NCBI RefSeq assembly: GCF_034064985.1
Contig: NZ_CP139249.1
Span: 310,001 to 374,000 of the forward strand
Source of the DNA: Acinetobacter pittii
GTDB lineage: Bacteria; Pseudomonadota; Gammaproteobacteria; Pseudomonadales; Moraxellaceae
Reading direction: 5' to 3'
DNA length: 64,000 nt
Part shown: positions 1 to 8,381 of the stretch, piece after piece
Numbering within the stretch: position 1 is the stretch's first letter
How the letters are laid out: each line of letters starts with the position of its first letter
Translations under genes and position numbers: made by a program
Notes under the pieces: generated by a model
Told to the model about the DNA's origin: nothing
Databases searched by the model: none
Seen by the model: the letters and a program-made list of their open reading frames with translations, nothing else

Positions 1-668
1 CTGAGAGTTATGGTCTTGTTGAGAAAATTGTTGCAGCAAAAGCGACAACTGTGAAAGACATTATTGGTAATACCGAAATCATTCGCCAAGTAAAAGCTGA
101 TGAATTTGTTGATGACAAATTTGGTTTGCCAACTGTTCAAGACGTATTAGCTGAACTTGAAAAACCGGGTCGTGACCCGCGTCCAGAGTTTCGTACAGCT
201 AAATTCCGCGAAGATATCACTGAAGTTGGTCAATTAACTGAAGGTATGCAACTTGAGGGTGTGATTACTAATGTCACAAACTTTGGTGCTTTCGTTGATA
301 TTGGTGTACATCAGGATGGTTTAGTTCATATTTCTGAGTTAGCGAATGAGTTCGTTTCTGATCCGCATAAAGTTGTAAAACCAGGTCAGATCGTACAAGT
401 GCGTGTTATGCAGGTTGATGTTGAACGTAACCGCGTGAACTTAAGTATGCGTGCTGAAGGTTCTGCACCTGTAAAAGCACAGCGTCCATCACGCCGTGAA
501 CAAAATACAGAACAGCGTTTTGAACGTAAGCCTCAAGGTAAACGTCCTCAACCACGTAAAGATCAAGCTGAGCGTCCTCAGCGTAACAAGCAAGAAAAGC
601 CACAAGAACAAAAGATTGGTGGTTTAGGTGCATTGTTATTACAAGCTGGAATTAAAGGTTCTAAATAA
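1..668 (+). CDS. tex: Tex-family RNA-binding transcription accessory protein, C-terminal part
   Basis: The reading frame is open from base 3, so this is the 3' end of a gene that starts before the window; about 221 residues are visible. A complete S1 RNA-binding domain ([21 protein letters not shown] followed by DGLVHISEL) sits where Tex proteins carry theirs, just after helical segments ending in [13 protein letters not shown], a typical Tex stretch. After the S1 domain comes a basic, low-complexity tail rich in Arg, Lys, Gln and Pro, then [16 protein letters not shown]. Tex binds nucleic acid and influences transcription and toxin expression in other bacteria; its exact role is poorly defined. 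A strong terminator follows directly. Confidence 0.9.
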   Translation, partial: ESYGLVEKIVAAKATTVKDIIGNTEIIRQVKADEFVDDKFGLPTVQDVLAELEKPGRDPRPEFRTAKFREDITEVGQLTEGMQLEGVITNVTNFGAFVDIGVHQDGLVHISELANEFVSDPHKVVKPGQIVQVRVMQVDVERNRVNLSMRAEGSAPVKAQRPSRREQNTEQRFERKPQGKRPQPRKDQAERPQRNKQEKPQEQKIGGLGALLLQAGIKGSK

Positions 669-687
669 GAGCCTTTAAAACAATAAA

Positions 688-715
688 AAAGCCTCCATTC
701 GGGGGCTTTCTTTAT
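688..715 (+). terminator. Intrinsic terminator of tex
   Basis: AAAGCCTCC and GGGGGCTTT form a 9-bp stem with one G-U pair around an ATTC loop, followed by a T-rich stretch, 20 bases after the tex stop codon. Confidence 0.85.
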
Positions 716-966
716 TAGTGAAATATAATTTTTTAATAGACTTTAAAGAGCAGTTAAGAAAAAATCGCAGTCGTGAAGATGAGGTGAATCTTAAGATCAA
801 CAAATCGTTGTTAAACACACAATTAAATACACAACGTTATAGCATAACTAAACTTTAATGAGATTCAGTTGTCCGACATCATCAACCCAGCCTTGAAGCT
901 TTTATTCTCTTTCAGGCTGTAATAGTACAACTTTGCTTATTTCTTTTTATTATAAATGGTTGTTTT
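716..966 (+). promoter_or_regulatory. Upstream region of the SulP/carbonic anhydrase gene, with hairpin
   Basis: About 250 bases without a gene. The clearest element is an imperfect hairpin at 888-919: CAGCCTTGAA pairs with TTCAGGCTG around a 13-base loop with one bulged T. No T-tract follows, so it does not look like a terminator. It lies 47 bases before the start codon and could be a leader structure or an operator. I could not single out a convincing promoter. Confidence 0.35.
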
Positions 967-3153
967 ATGTCGGTTTTAAACCTGAAAAATAGATTTCATT
1001 TAAAAGACCTCTTATCCGGAGTTGTCGTATTCCTCGTGGCATTACCGCTGTGCTTAGGTATCGCTTTAGCCTCAGGTGCTCCCATCATCTCTGGTATTAT
1101 TGCAGGTATTGTCGGCGGTATTATTGTGGGTTTACTCAGTGGTTCCCACATTAGCGTTGCAGGCCCAGCGGCAGGGCTGACTGCCGTAATTCTTGTACAG
1201 TTAGAACAACTAGGCGGCAATTATGCCGCCTTTTTATTATGTATTATTTTTGCAGGTGTCCTACAAATTCTATTTGGATTATTCAAGTTAGGTTTTTTTG
1301 CTAACTTTATTCCAAATAATGTCATTTTAGGGTTATTAGCCGCTATTGGTGTCATCCTAATTGCGACACAATTGCCTTACCTGTTCGGACTTTCTGATTT
1401 TTCATGGAAACAGGTTTGGACTTCAACACCAGACGCATTCCTTCAACGTTTTGATGGGGGAGCGGCACTGATTGGTTTGCTCAGTTTATTTCTAATTTTA
1501 GCGTGGGATAGCAGTCCGCTTAAAAAACTAGCTTTACCTTCGGCTTTAATCGCAGTTGTGCTAGCAGCAGTTTTAAATTTTGTTTTAGTGAGTATCGGCT
1601 CTGCATGGGCAGTGCAAATAGATAATCTCATTCAGTTACCGAATATCTTACAAGCACCCGAAGAAGTATTAATTTTTCCTGATTTTAGCTATTTAGCTGA
1701 GCCTATGATTTACACAGGGGCAATCACTCTGGCTGTCGTTGCATCTTTAGAAACGTTATTGAATTTAGAGGCAGCAGATAAAATCGATCCTCAAAAACGT
1801 TCTTCTCCTCCTAATCGCGAACTTTGGGCACAAGGCACAGGGAATATCGTTTCGGGCTTAATAGGTGGTATGCCCGTGACTTCAGTGATTGTACGTAGTT
1901 CGGTGAATGCGAATACAGGTGCGCGTAGTAAATGCTCTACCATTATTCATGGGGTATTGTTGCTGTTGGCGGTTTTGTTCTTTGTGCCATTAATGAACAT
2001 GATTCCTTTGTCTGCATTGGCCGCGATCCTTATTGTCACAGGCTTTAAGCTTACTCATCCAAAACTATTTAAACAGCTTTATCAAAAAGGTTGGAAACAG
2101 TTTTTACCTTTTATTATTACTTTAGTTGCAATTTTACTGACCGATCTTTTAATGGGAATCTTAATTGGTCTGTTCACCAGTAGTGCTTTTATTCTTTATG
2201 GCAATTTTAATAAAGGTATTCGTGTTTATAGAGAGAAGCGTTTGCATGGCGTAGTGACTCGTATTGAGCTTCCTTCACAAGTCACCTTTCTTAATCGTTC
2301 TGCGCTTATTTCGGCATTGGAACATGTGCATAAACATCAACAACTCATTATTGATGCAACTCAGTGTGATTCGATTGATCCCGATATCTATCAAGTTATT
2401 CAAGATTATCAAAGTGAAACGGCTATTAAACGTCAGGTAAACCTTAAATTGGTCGGGTTCAAACAGCACTATCAAGATGTTGATGATGCGGTACTTGATA
2501 TTGATATTAGTACGCATGATTTGCAACAAAAGCTGAGTCCACAACAGGTCGTTAACCTACTTAAAGAAGGGAACGAACGTTTTGTAAAAAATGAACGTCT
2601 ACAACGAGATATTTACCGACAAATTCGTGTGACTGCAGATGAAGGACAGCACCCGATCGCAGCCGTTCTTGGGTGTATGGACTCACGTGCACCCACCGAA
2701 ATGATTTTTGATGTGGGTATTGGTGATCTCTTTAGCTTGCGAATTGCAGGTAATATTGCTGGACAAAAAGTATTGGGTTCACTTGAGTTTGCATGTCAGG
2801 CCAAAGGTTCTAAAGTCATCGTTGTTTTAGGACATACCGATTGCGGTGCGGTGACGAGTGCATGTCAATTGCGTTTAGAGCAAAAGCAAGTGTCTGATGT
2901 GAAGGAAATGCCACACATTCAATATGTGCTTGGACCATTAATGCATTCGGTTGATAGCGTATATGACATTATGCAGCCACGTGAATTAGGTAATGCTTTT
3001 ATTAGCCAAGTCACAGCAATGAATGTTCATTACAACATCCAGTACATTATTAATAACAGCAGTGTGCTTAAAGATATGGTTGATCGAGGTGAGATCGTAG
3101 TTGTGGGTGCAATTTATGATGTAAAAACAGGGCACGTTCAATTTCTTGATTGA
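967..3153 (+). CDS. SulP-family anion (bicarbonate) transporter fused to beta-carbonic anhydrase
   Basis: A 728-residue fusion. Residues 1 to about 420 form the multi-spanning SulP transporter, with the family's SGLIGGMPVTSVIVRSS region. A weak STAS-like segment follows at about 425-520. From about residue 530 there is a beta-class carbonic anhydrase: the zinc ligands C570, H623 and C626 and the catalytic dyad D572/R574 are all present (CMDSRAP and GHTDCGAV motifs), so the enzyme domain should be active. Such fusions are thought to import bicarbonate or a related anion at the inner membrane and interconvert it with CO2 on the cytoplasmic face. The gene is monocistronic between two terminators. 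The transported ion is inferred, not shown by the sequence. Confidence 0.9.
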   Translation: MSVLNLKNRFHLKDLLSGVVVFLVALPLCLGIALASGAPIISGIIAGIVGGIIVGLLSGSHISVAGPAAGLTAVILVQLEQLGGNYAAFLLCIIFAGVLQILFGLFKLGFFANFIPNNVILGLLAAIGVILIATQLPYLFGLSDFSWKQVWTSTPDAFLQRFDGGAALIGLLSLFLILAWDSSPLKKLALPSALIAVVLAAVLNFVLVSIGSAWAVQIDNLIQLPNILQAPEEVLIFPDFSYLAEPMIYTGAITLAVVASLETLLNLEAADKIDPQKRSSPPNRELWAQGTGNIVSGLIGGMPVTSVIVRSSVNANTGARSKCSTIIHGVLLLLAVLFFVPLMNMIPLSALAAILIVTGFKLTHPKLFKQLYQKGWKQFLPFIITLVAILLTDLLMGILIGLFTSSAFILYGNFNKGIRVYREKRLHGVVTRIELPSQVTFLNRSALISALEHVHKHQQLIIDATQCDSIDPDIYQVIQDYQSETAIKRQVNLKLVGFKQHYQDVDDAVLDIDISTHDLQQKLSPQQVVNLLKEGNERFVKNERLQRDIYRQIRVTADEGQHPIAAVLGCMDSRAPTEMIFDVGIGDLFSLRIAGNIAGQKVLGSLEFACQAKGSKVIVVLGHTDCGAVTSACQLRLEQKQVSDVKEMPHIQYVLGPLMHSVDSVYDIMQPRELGNAFISQVTAMNVHYNIQYIINNSSVLKDMVDRGEIVVVGAIYDVKTGHVQFLD

Positions 3154-3170
3154 TCAGTCCTTTAGTTAAA

Positions 3171-3196
3171 AAAAGCGCCTTAGTTAAGGCGCTTTT
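3171..3196. terminator. Bidirectional terminator between convergent genes
   Basis: A perfect 12-bp stem (AAAAGCGCCTTA / TAAGGCGCTTTT) with a 2-base gap, A-rich on one side and T-rich on the other. It serves the SulP gene on + and the SDR gene on -. Confidence 0.9.
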
Positions 3197-3222
3197 TTAC
3201 TCGTTATGCGATTAACTCAGAA

Positions 3223-4113
3223 TTACCAGTGTTCACCTGGGAAAATACGAGCATAAGCTTTTTGTGCCCAGTTTAATTTCTCAGTTTTTTGTCCCTTCGC
3301 TGCATCTGAACTTGGGAATAAACGGAAACCAATCGACATAAACATATTATTGATGCCTGGCGCTACAGAATAAGTCATTGAAGCTAAGCGACCTAAGTTG
3401 GTTGCCATACGTTTTGGACGTTTTACAATTGCATAAGCAATTAAGTCAGCAGCCTGCTCAGGTGAAAGGGTTGGAACATATTTATAAATTTTAGTTGGTG
3501 CAATCATTGGGGTACGAACCAATGGCATATAAATTGAAGTAATTGCGATTTTGTGTGCATGAACTTCGGCAGATAGACAGCGGCTAAATGCATCAAGCGC
3601 TGCTTTAGATGCGACATATGCAGAGAAGCGAGTCGCGTTTGCTAAAACACCAATCGAGCTAATATTAATAATTTGTCCGTCTTTACGCTGAATCATATGC
3701 GGCAAGATATTGAGAACTAGACGAACCGCACCAAAATAATTTAATTGCATGGTGCGTTCAAAGTCATGAAAACGATCATAAGATTCATGTACAGCACGGC
3801 GAATAGAGCGACCTGCGTTATTAATTAAAATATCAATGTGATCAACAGTCGCTAAAATTTCTTTAGATACTTGGTCAATCATTTCCATATCGTTGAGATC
3901 ACACGGGAAAATTGATGCCTTACCGCCACGTTTTTCGATATCTGCTTTTACTTCTTCCAAAGTTTCTTGAGTACGGGCAACCAGTAAAACATGGGCACCA
4001 GCATCAGCAAGTTTGTTTGAAATCGTTAATCCGATTCCACTCGAGGCGCCTGTCACTAAAATGACTTTATCTTGTACCTTTTCCTGGAACAGAGCTTCTA
4101 ATTTTTTATTCAC
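3223..4113 (-). CDS. Short-chain dehydrogenase/reductase (SDR)
   Basis: A 296-residue classical SDR. The cofactor-binding TGASSGIG is at residues 21-28, the NNAG motif at 98-101, and the catalytic serine (about 152), Tyr166 and Lys170 (YVASK) are all present, so an active NAD(P)-dependent oxidoreductase is expected. It is longer than the usual 250 residues: a C-terminal extension from about 230, with a hydrophobic helix, resembles SDRs linked to lipid or acyl-chain metabolism. The substrate cannot be read from the sequence. It is a single gene, separated from metY upstream by a terminator and a region with two inverted repeats. Confidence 0.85.
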   Translation of the reverse strand: MNKKLEALFQEKVQDKVILVTGASSGIGLTISNKLADAGAHVLLVARTQETLEEVKADIEKRGGKASIFPCDLNDMEMIDQVSKEILATVDHIDILINNAGRSIRRAVHESYDRFHDFERTMQLNYFGAVRLVLNILPHMIQRKDGQIINISSIGVLANATRFSAYVASKAALDAFSRCLSAEVHAHKIAITSIYMPLVRTPMIAPTKIYKYVPTLSPEQAADLIAYAIVKRPKRMATNLGRLASMTYSVAPGINNMFMSIGFRLFPSSDAAKGQKTEKLNWAQKAYARIFPGEHW

Positions 4114-4181
4114 AGCATTTTACCTAAGTAGGGGCAGGGACTATTTATTCCGGTATGTAATTTTTATTTTTACAACCGTAG

Positions 4182-4292
4182 GTTCATCCAAATGAACTCA
4201 TAAATATTGTCCTTATCTTAATAGATGTTTAAAAATTGTCTAGTCTGTAAATATATGAAATTTAACAATTTATTTAGAGTAAAAACTCTAAA
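4182..4292 (-). promoter_or_regulatory. Two perfect inverted repeats upstream of the SDR gene
   Basis: GTTCAT-CCAA-ATGAAC at 4182-4197 and TTTAGAGT-AAAA-ACTCTAAA at 4273-4292. The first lies about 70 bases before the SDR start codon, where a repressor operator could sit. The second has no adjacent T-tract. No regulator gene is nearby. Confidence 0.4.
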
Positions 4293-4342
4293 ATAGTATC
4301 TTAATCCATTAATTATTTTAGTTATAGAATGAACAAAAAAAT

Positions 4343-4369
4343 GAAAAAAGCCTCTATTTCCAGAGGCTT
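4343..4369 (-). terminator. Intrinsic terminator of metY
   Basis: Stem AAGCCTCT / AGAGGCTT with an ATTTCC loop (4348-4369); read on the minus strand it is followed by a run of Ts. It lies just after the metY stop codon. Confidence 0.85.
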
Positions 4370-4386
4370 GTTGAATGGTTTAAAAT

Positions 4387-5664
4387 TTATACAGCTGAAA
4401 GTGCTTGGTCTAAATCGGCAATTAAGTCATCAATATGTTCAATTCCAAGGGAAAGACGAACCATATCTTCGCTCACACCGGCAGATTTAAGTTCTTGCTC
4501 ATTGAGCTGACGGTGAGTTGTAGTTGCAGGGTGGCAAGCCAAACTTTTCGCATCACCAATATTCACAAGACGAGTAAATAGCTGAAGTGCATCGATGAAA
4601 CGAGTACCTCCTTCACGTCCATCTTGCACACCGAAAGATAAAATTGCAGAAGGTTTACCTTTTACATATTTTTGCGCAAGCTGGTGCTGCGGATGATCTT
4701 TTAAACCTGCGTAGTTAACCCACTTTACTTTCGGATGAGTTTGTAAATATTCCGCAATTTTTTGCGCATTTTCAGTATGACGCTCCATGCGGAGGTTTAG
4801 AGTTTCTAAACCTTGTAAAATTAAGAAAACACTCAGCGGGCTAATCGCCGCGCCTGTATTCCGTAAAGGTACAACGCGAGCTCGTGCAATATAAGCAGCT
4901 TCACCTAATGCTTCGACATAATTAACCCCGTGATAACTTGGGTCAGGTGTATTCAAAACTTTAAAGCGCTCCGGATATTTACCCCAAGGGAATTTGCCGC
5001 TATCGATAATCGCGCCACCAATGCTATTACCGTGTCCACCAATATATTTGGTAAGAGAATGAATAACGATATCGGCGCCATATTGAAACGGTTTTAATAA
5101 GGCAGGGGTGGCAACCGTATTATCGACGATGACAGGTACGCCATATTCATGTGCAATTTTTGAAATTGCTTCTAAATCGATAATATTTCCGAGTGGGTTA
5201 CCAATCGACTCAACAAAAACAAGTTTAGTTTTATCATCAATTAAATTACGTAAGTTTTCAGGCTGTTGATAATCAAAAAAGCGAACTTCAATACCTTGTT
5301 TTGGTAAGGTGTGGGCAAATAAATTATAAGTTCCGCCATATAAAGTTGAGACGGAGGCAATGTTGTCTCCTGCTTCTGTAATCGTTTGGACAGCATAGGT
5401 AATCGCTGCCATTCCAGAAGCCAAGGCTAAAGCGCCAATTCCACCTTCAAGTGCAGCAAGACGTTGCTCAAGCACAGACGTGGTCGGGTTCATAATGCGA
5501 GTATAAATATTGCCCTGAACTTTTAAATCGAAAAGGTCGGCACCGTGCTGTGTATTATCAAATGCATATGAAGTGGTTTGATAAATAGGGACCGCAACCG
5601 CTTTTGTTGTGGCTTCGGGTGAGTAGCCAGCATGAATTGCTAAGGTTTCATCTTTATAAGTCAT
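4387..5664 (-). CDS. metY: O-acetylhomoserine sulfhydrylase
   Basis: A 425-residue member of the Cys/Met metabolism PLP-dependent enzyme family, the usual length for MetY. The PLP lysine is K206 in SLTKYIGG; the cofactor contact TRIMNPTTSVLEQRLAALEGG is near residue 55. The enzyme makes homocysteine from O-acetylhomoserine and sulfide, giving direct sulfhydrylation in methionine synthesis. Related families (MetB, MetZ) are shorter, about 380-400 residues, and lack inserts seen here. It is transcribed alone, divergently from ettA. No SAM riboswitch was recognised upstream. Confidence 0.9.
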   Translation of the reverse strand: MTYKDETLAIHAGYSPEATTKAVAVPIYQTTSYAFDNTQHGADLFDLKVQGNIYTRIMNPTTSVLEQRLAALEGGIGALALASGMAAITYAVQTITEAGDNIASVSTLYGGTYNLFAHTLPKQGIEVRFFDYQQPENLRNLIDDKTKLVFVESIGNPLGNIIDLEAISKIAHEYGVPVIVDNTVATPALLKPFQYGADIVIHSLTKYIGGHGNSIGGAIIDSGKFPWGKYPERFKVLNTPDPSYHGVNYVEALGEAAYIARARVVPLRNTGAAISPLSVFLILQGLETLNLRMERHTENAQKIAEYLQTHPKVKWVNYAGLKDHPQHQLAQKYVKGKPSAILSFGVQDGREGGTRFIDALQLFTRLVNIGDAKSLACHPATTTHRQLNEQELKSAGVSEDMVRLSLGIEHIDDLIADLDQALSAV

Positions 5665-5872
5665 GATTACTTCATCTTCGTGAGTTAAATATTGAGCGAG
5701 TCTAGCTTAAAAGTTAAATAGAAAATTGCAGAAATTCTGGTTTGTTTTCTAATTTTAGGAATAAAGATAGAAAAATATACGCTGAAACGTTGTATAAATC
5801 TTATCCATAAACATTTTGCAACTTATTGAAAAAGAAAATTGTTTGATAAATCCGTACGATGGAAATCATAAC

Positions 5873-5902
5873 TTCAAGTTATTGGGGTTTTCAGCGTATA
5901 AT
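5873..5902 (+). promoter_or_regulatory. Candidate sigma-70 promoter of ettA
   Basis: TTCAAG at 5873-5878 and a perfect TATAAT at 5897-5902, with an 18-base spacer, 57 bases before the ettA start codon. The presence of this promoter argues against a longer upstream start for ettA. Confidence 0.55.
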
Positions 5903-5959
5903 ACGCGCGATTATTTATCGCTTATGCGATGTATTGGTTTTTCAATTGAGGAGTCCTGC

Positions 5960-7621
5960 GTGGCCCAATATATTTATACGATGAACCGAGTGTCTAAGAT
6001 GGTTCCGCCAAAGCGCGAAATCTTAAAAGACATCTCTTTATCATTTTTCCCGGGTGCCAAAATTGGTGTACTCGGTTTGAACGGTGCAGGTAAATCTACC
6101 TTGCTTCGTATTATGGCTGGCGTAGATAAAGATTTCTCTGGTGAAGCTCGTGCACAGCCTGGAATTAAAATCGGCTATTTAGAGCAAGAGCCGCCACTTG
6201 ATCCGACTAAAGATGTTCGTGGTAACGTTGAAGATGGCGTGCGTGAAGCTTTAGATGCATTAGAGCGCCTTGATCAGGTTTTTGCAGAGTATGCAGACCC
6301 GGATGCTGATTTTGATGCACTTGCGAAAGAGCAGGAAAAATTAGAATCAATTATCCATGCTTGGGATGCGCACAACCTAAACAACCAGCTTGAAATCGCG
6401 GCAGATGCCTTGAACCTTCCAGCTTGGGATGCAGACGTAACTAAGCTTTCAGGTGGTGAACGCCGCCGTGTAGCACTTTGCCGTTTATTGCTTTCTAAAC
6501 CGGACATGTTGCTTCTTGACGAACCGACGAACCATTTGGATGCAGAGTCTGTATCTTGGTTAGAACGCTTCTTGAAAGATTTCCCGGGCACAATCGTTGC
6601 AATTACGCATGACCGTTATTTCTTAGATAACGTGGCCGAGTGGATCTTGGAGCTTGACCGTGGACACGGTATTCCTTACCAAGGTAACTACTCTTCTTGG
6701 TTGGAACAGAAAAATGCTCGTTTAGAACAAGAGCAGAAACAAGAAGAATCTTTTGCTAAAGCATTGAAAAAAGAACTTGAATGGGTTCGTTCAAATGCGA
6801 AAGGTCAGCAAAAGAAAAACAAAGCGCGTATGGAGCGTTTTGAAGAACTTAACTCTAAAGAATTCCAGCAACGTAATGAAACGTCTGAAATCTACATTCC
6901 ACCTGGCCCTCGTTTGGGTAATAAAGTTGTGGAAGTGGAAGGTATCAGCAAATCATTTGACGGCCGTGTATTGTACGAAAACTTATCGTTTACTGTACCT
7001 CCAACAGCAATTGTAGGTATTGTTGGTCCAAACGGTGCGGGTAAAACGACTTTATTCCGTATGATGACTGGCGAACAGCAACCTGATACAGGTACTGTGA
7101 CTTTAGGTGAGTCAGTTAAAGTGGCTTACGTAGGTCAGATTCGTGACACTTTAGACAATAACAAAACTGTTTGGGAAGAAGTGTCTGGTGGTTTAGATAT
7201 CTTGAAAGTGGGCGATTATGAAATTGCTTCACGTGCTTATATCGGCCGCTTTAACTTCAAAGGTCAAGATCAGCAAAAACGCGTAGGCGAATTGTCTGGT
7301 GGTGAGCGTAACCGTTTACAACTTGCGAAAATTTTACAGCAAGGCGCAAACGTTATCTTACTGGATGAGCCATCAAACGACTTGGATATTGAAACTTTAC
7401 GTGCGCTTGAGGATGCAATTCTTGTGTTCCCAGGTACAGTAATGGTGGTATCGCATGACCGTTGGTTCCTTGACCGTATCGCGACACACATCTTGTCATT
7501 TGAAAATGAACAGCCAGAATTCTACACAGGTAACTATGCAGAATACGAAGCATATCGACAGTCACGTTTAGGTGAAGATGCTGTTCAAAAACGTACGAAA
7601 TACAAAAAAATTAGCGGATAA
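5960..7621 (+). CDS. ettA: Energy-dependent translational throttle protein EttA (ABC-F ATPase)
   Basis: Two ABC ATPase domains: Walker A at about residues 39-46 (GLNGAGKS) and 356-363 (GPNGAGKT), signature motifs LSGGE at about 163 and 445, and Walker B ending in DEPTNHLD and DEPSNDLD. Between them is the charged arm (about 240-320) that contacts P-site tRNA in this family. EttA binds the ribosome E site and gates entry into elongation according to ATP/ADP level. I chose the GTG at 5960: GAGGAG lies six bases upstream, and the resulting 553 residues start VAQYIYTMNRV, matching the E. coli N-terminus. The frame is open back to 5816, but that part overlaps the promoter. Confidence 0.93.
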   Translation: MAQYIYTMNRVSKMVPPKREILKDISLSFFPGAKIGVLGLNGAGKSTLLRIMAGVDKDFSGEARAQPGIKIGYLEQEPPLDPTKDVRGNVEDGVREALDALERLDQVFAEYADPDADFDALAKEQEKLESIIHAWDAHNLNNQLEIAADALNLPAWDADVTKLSGGERRRVALCRLLLSKPDMLLLDEPTNHLDAESVSWLERFLKDFPGTIVAITHDRYFLDNVAEWILELDRGHGIPYQGNYSSWLEQKNARLEQEQKQEESFAKALKKELEWVRSNAKGQQKKNKARMERFEELNSKEFQQRNETSEIYIPPGPRLGNKVVEVEGISKSFDGRVLYENLSFTVPPTAIVGIVGPNGAGKTTLFRMMTGEQQPDTGTVTLGESVKVAYVGQIRDTLDNNKTVWEEVSGGLDILKVGDYEIASRAYIGRFNFKGQDQQKRVGELSGGERNRLQLAKILQQGANVILLDEPSNDLDIETLRALEDAILVFPGTVMVVSHDRWFLDRIATHILSFENEQPEFYTGNYAEYEAYRQSRLGEDAVQKRTKYKKISG

Positions 7622-7638
7622 TTTTTGCTAATTTAAAA

Positions 7639-7665
7639 AAACCAGCCTACGGGCTGGTTTTTTTA
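7639..7665. terminator. Bidirectional terminator, ettA / Sel1 gene
   Basis: AAACCAGCC / GGCTGGTTT, 9-bp perfect stem with a TACG loop, flanked by A6 and T7 runs, between convergent genes. Confidence 0.9.
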
Positions 7666-7666
7666 T

Positions 7667-8050
7667 TTATGAAAAAGCTAATTTACTAAAGGCTTCCTGT
7701 AAGCAGCGATCTGCATCAGGATGTCCCTGACTTGCGGCTTTTTGTAGCCATTTCTCAGCCTCACTATAATTTTTATCTAGTCCAAATTGTCCATTTAGAT
7801 AACCAATACCTAGTTTAAATGAAGCATCTGGGCTACCACGTAAAGCTGCGCGTAAATAGCACCACATGGCATTTCGGTCATTAGGAGTTATATCTAACCA
7901 ATTTTGCATACGTTCATGATCTTGCTCGGCTAACTCTTCAAAGCGTAAACCTTGTTCAATCTCATCAACTGCTTGCGAATGCATATCAGCGGTTAAGTTT
8001 TCAAAAGCAAACAAGTGATTAAGCCCATGCTTGATTGATTTCATATTCAT
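7667..8050 (-). CDS. Sel1/TPR-like repeat protein, small
   Basis: 127 residues from the ATG at 8050, which has AGGGAG seven bases upstream; an upstream in-frame start at 8092 lacks this. Two Sel1-type repeats of about 36 residues are visible in the C-terminal half (AMWCYLRAALRGSPDASFKL and SEAEKWLQKAASQGHPDADR). Sel1 repeats form alpha-solenoid surfaces for protein-protein contacts. There is no signal peptide or membrane segment, so it is likely cytoplasmic. Partner and role are unknown. Confidence 0.75.
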   Translation of the reverse strand: MNMKSIKHGLNHLFAFENLTADMHSQAVDEIEQGLRFEELAEQDHERMQNWLDITPNDRNAMWCYLRAALRGSPDASFKLGIGYLNGQFGLDKNYSEAEKWLQKAASQGHPDADRCLQEAFSKLAFS

Positions 8051-8338
8051 GATAGTTCTCCCTTGTTCCTCAATTTGATTGAATTGACTCACACTTTTAA
8101 GCTAGTCCCTTATATTGAAACATTATGTTTTTTTTTGTAAATATAATATAGCGCATTTGGATGAAAACAGATGAGGTTTTAGCTTACATAAAAGTTACAT
8201 CTGTTTTTACGTATAGTGGAATTAGTATAAGAATAGAGTATTCCCAGTTAAATCAAGAAATCTTTAAAACTAGAAAATAGTTTTTTATTTAATATAAGAA
8301 AATTTATAAATATCAAACAAAAGAAATTTTCTTAAACA
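8051..8338. repeat. Gene-free region with two long-arm inverted repeats
   Basis: No gene is seen here. AAAACAGATG (8164-8173) pairs with CATCTGTTTT (8198-8207) across a 24-base loop, and AAGAAAATTT (8296-8305) pairs with AAATTTTCTT (8324-8333) across 18 bases. The first is followed by one more T. The region lies behind the Sel1 gene promoter and ahead of the terminator of the lipoprotein gene. Confidence 0.4.
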
Positions 8339-8367
8339 AAAACCAGCCTATGGGCTGGTTTTTGTTT
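8339..8367 (-). terminator. Intrinsic terminator of the lipoprotein gene
   Basis: AACCAGCC / GGCTGGTT with a TATG loop, A-rich before and T-rich after, so it can act on either strand. The stem is nearly identical to the ettA terminator 700 bases away. Confidence 0.85.
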
Positions 8368-8381
8368 AAGAGTGAATGAAT

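Noticed and set aside
967..3153. SulP/carbonic anhydrase fusion as an assembly error
   Set aside because: The frame is continuous with no repeat or composition break at the junction, and such fusions are known in other bacteria.
7639..8362. Near-identical hairpins at 7639 and 8339 as a mobile repeat
   Set aside because: Only the terminator stem is shared; flanks differ and there are no target-site duplications. Similar stems are common among terminators.
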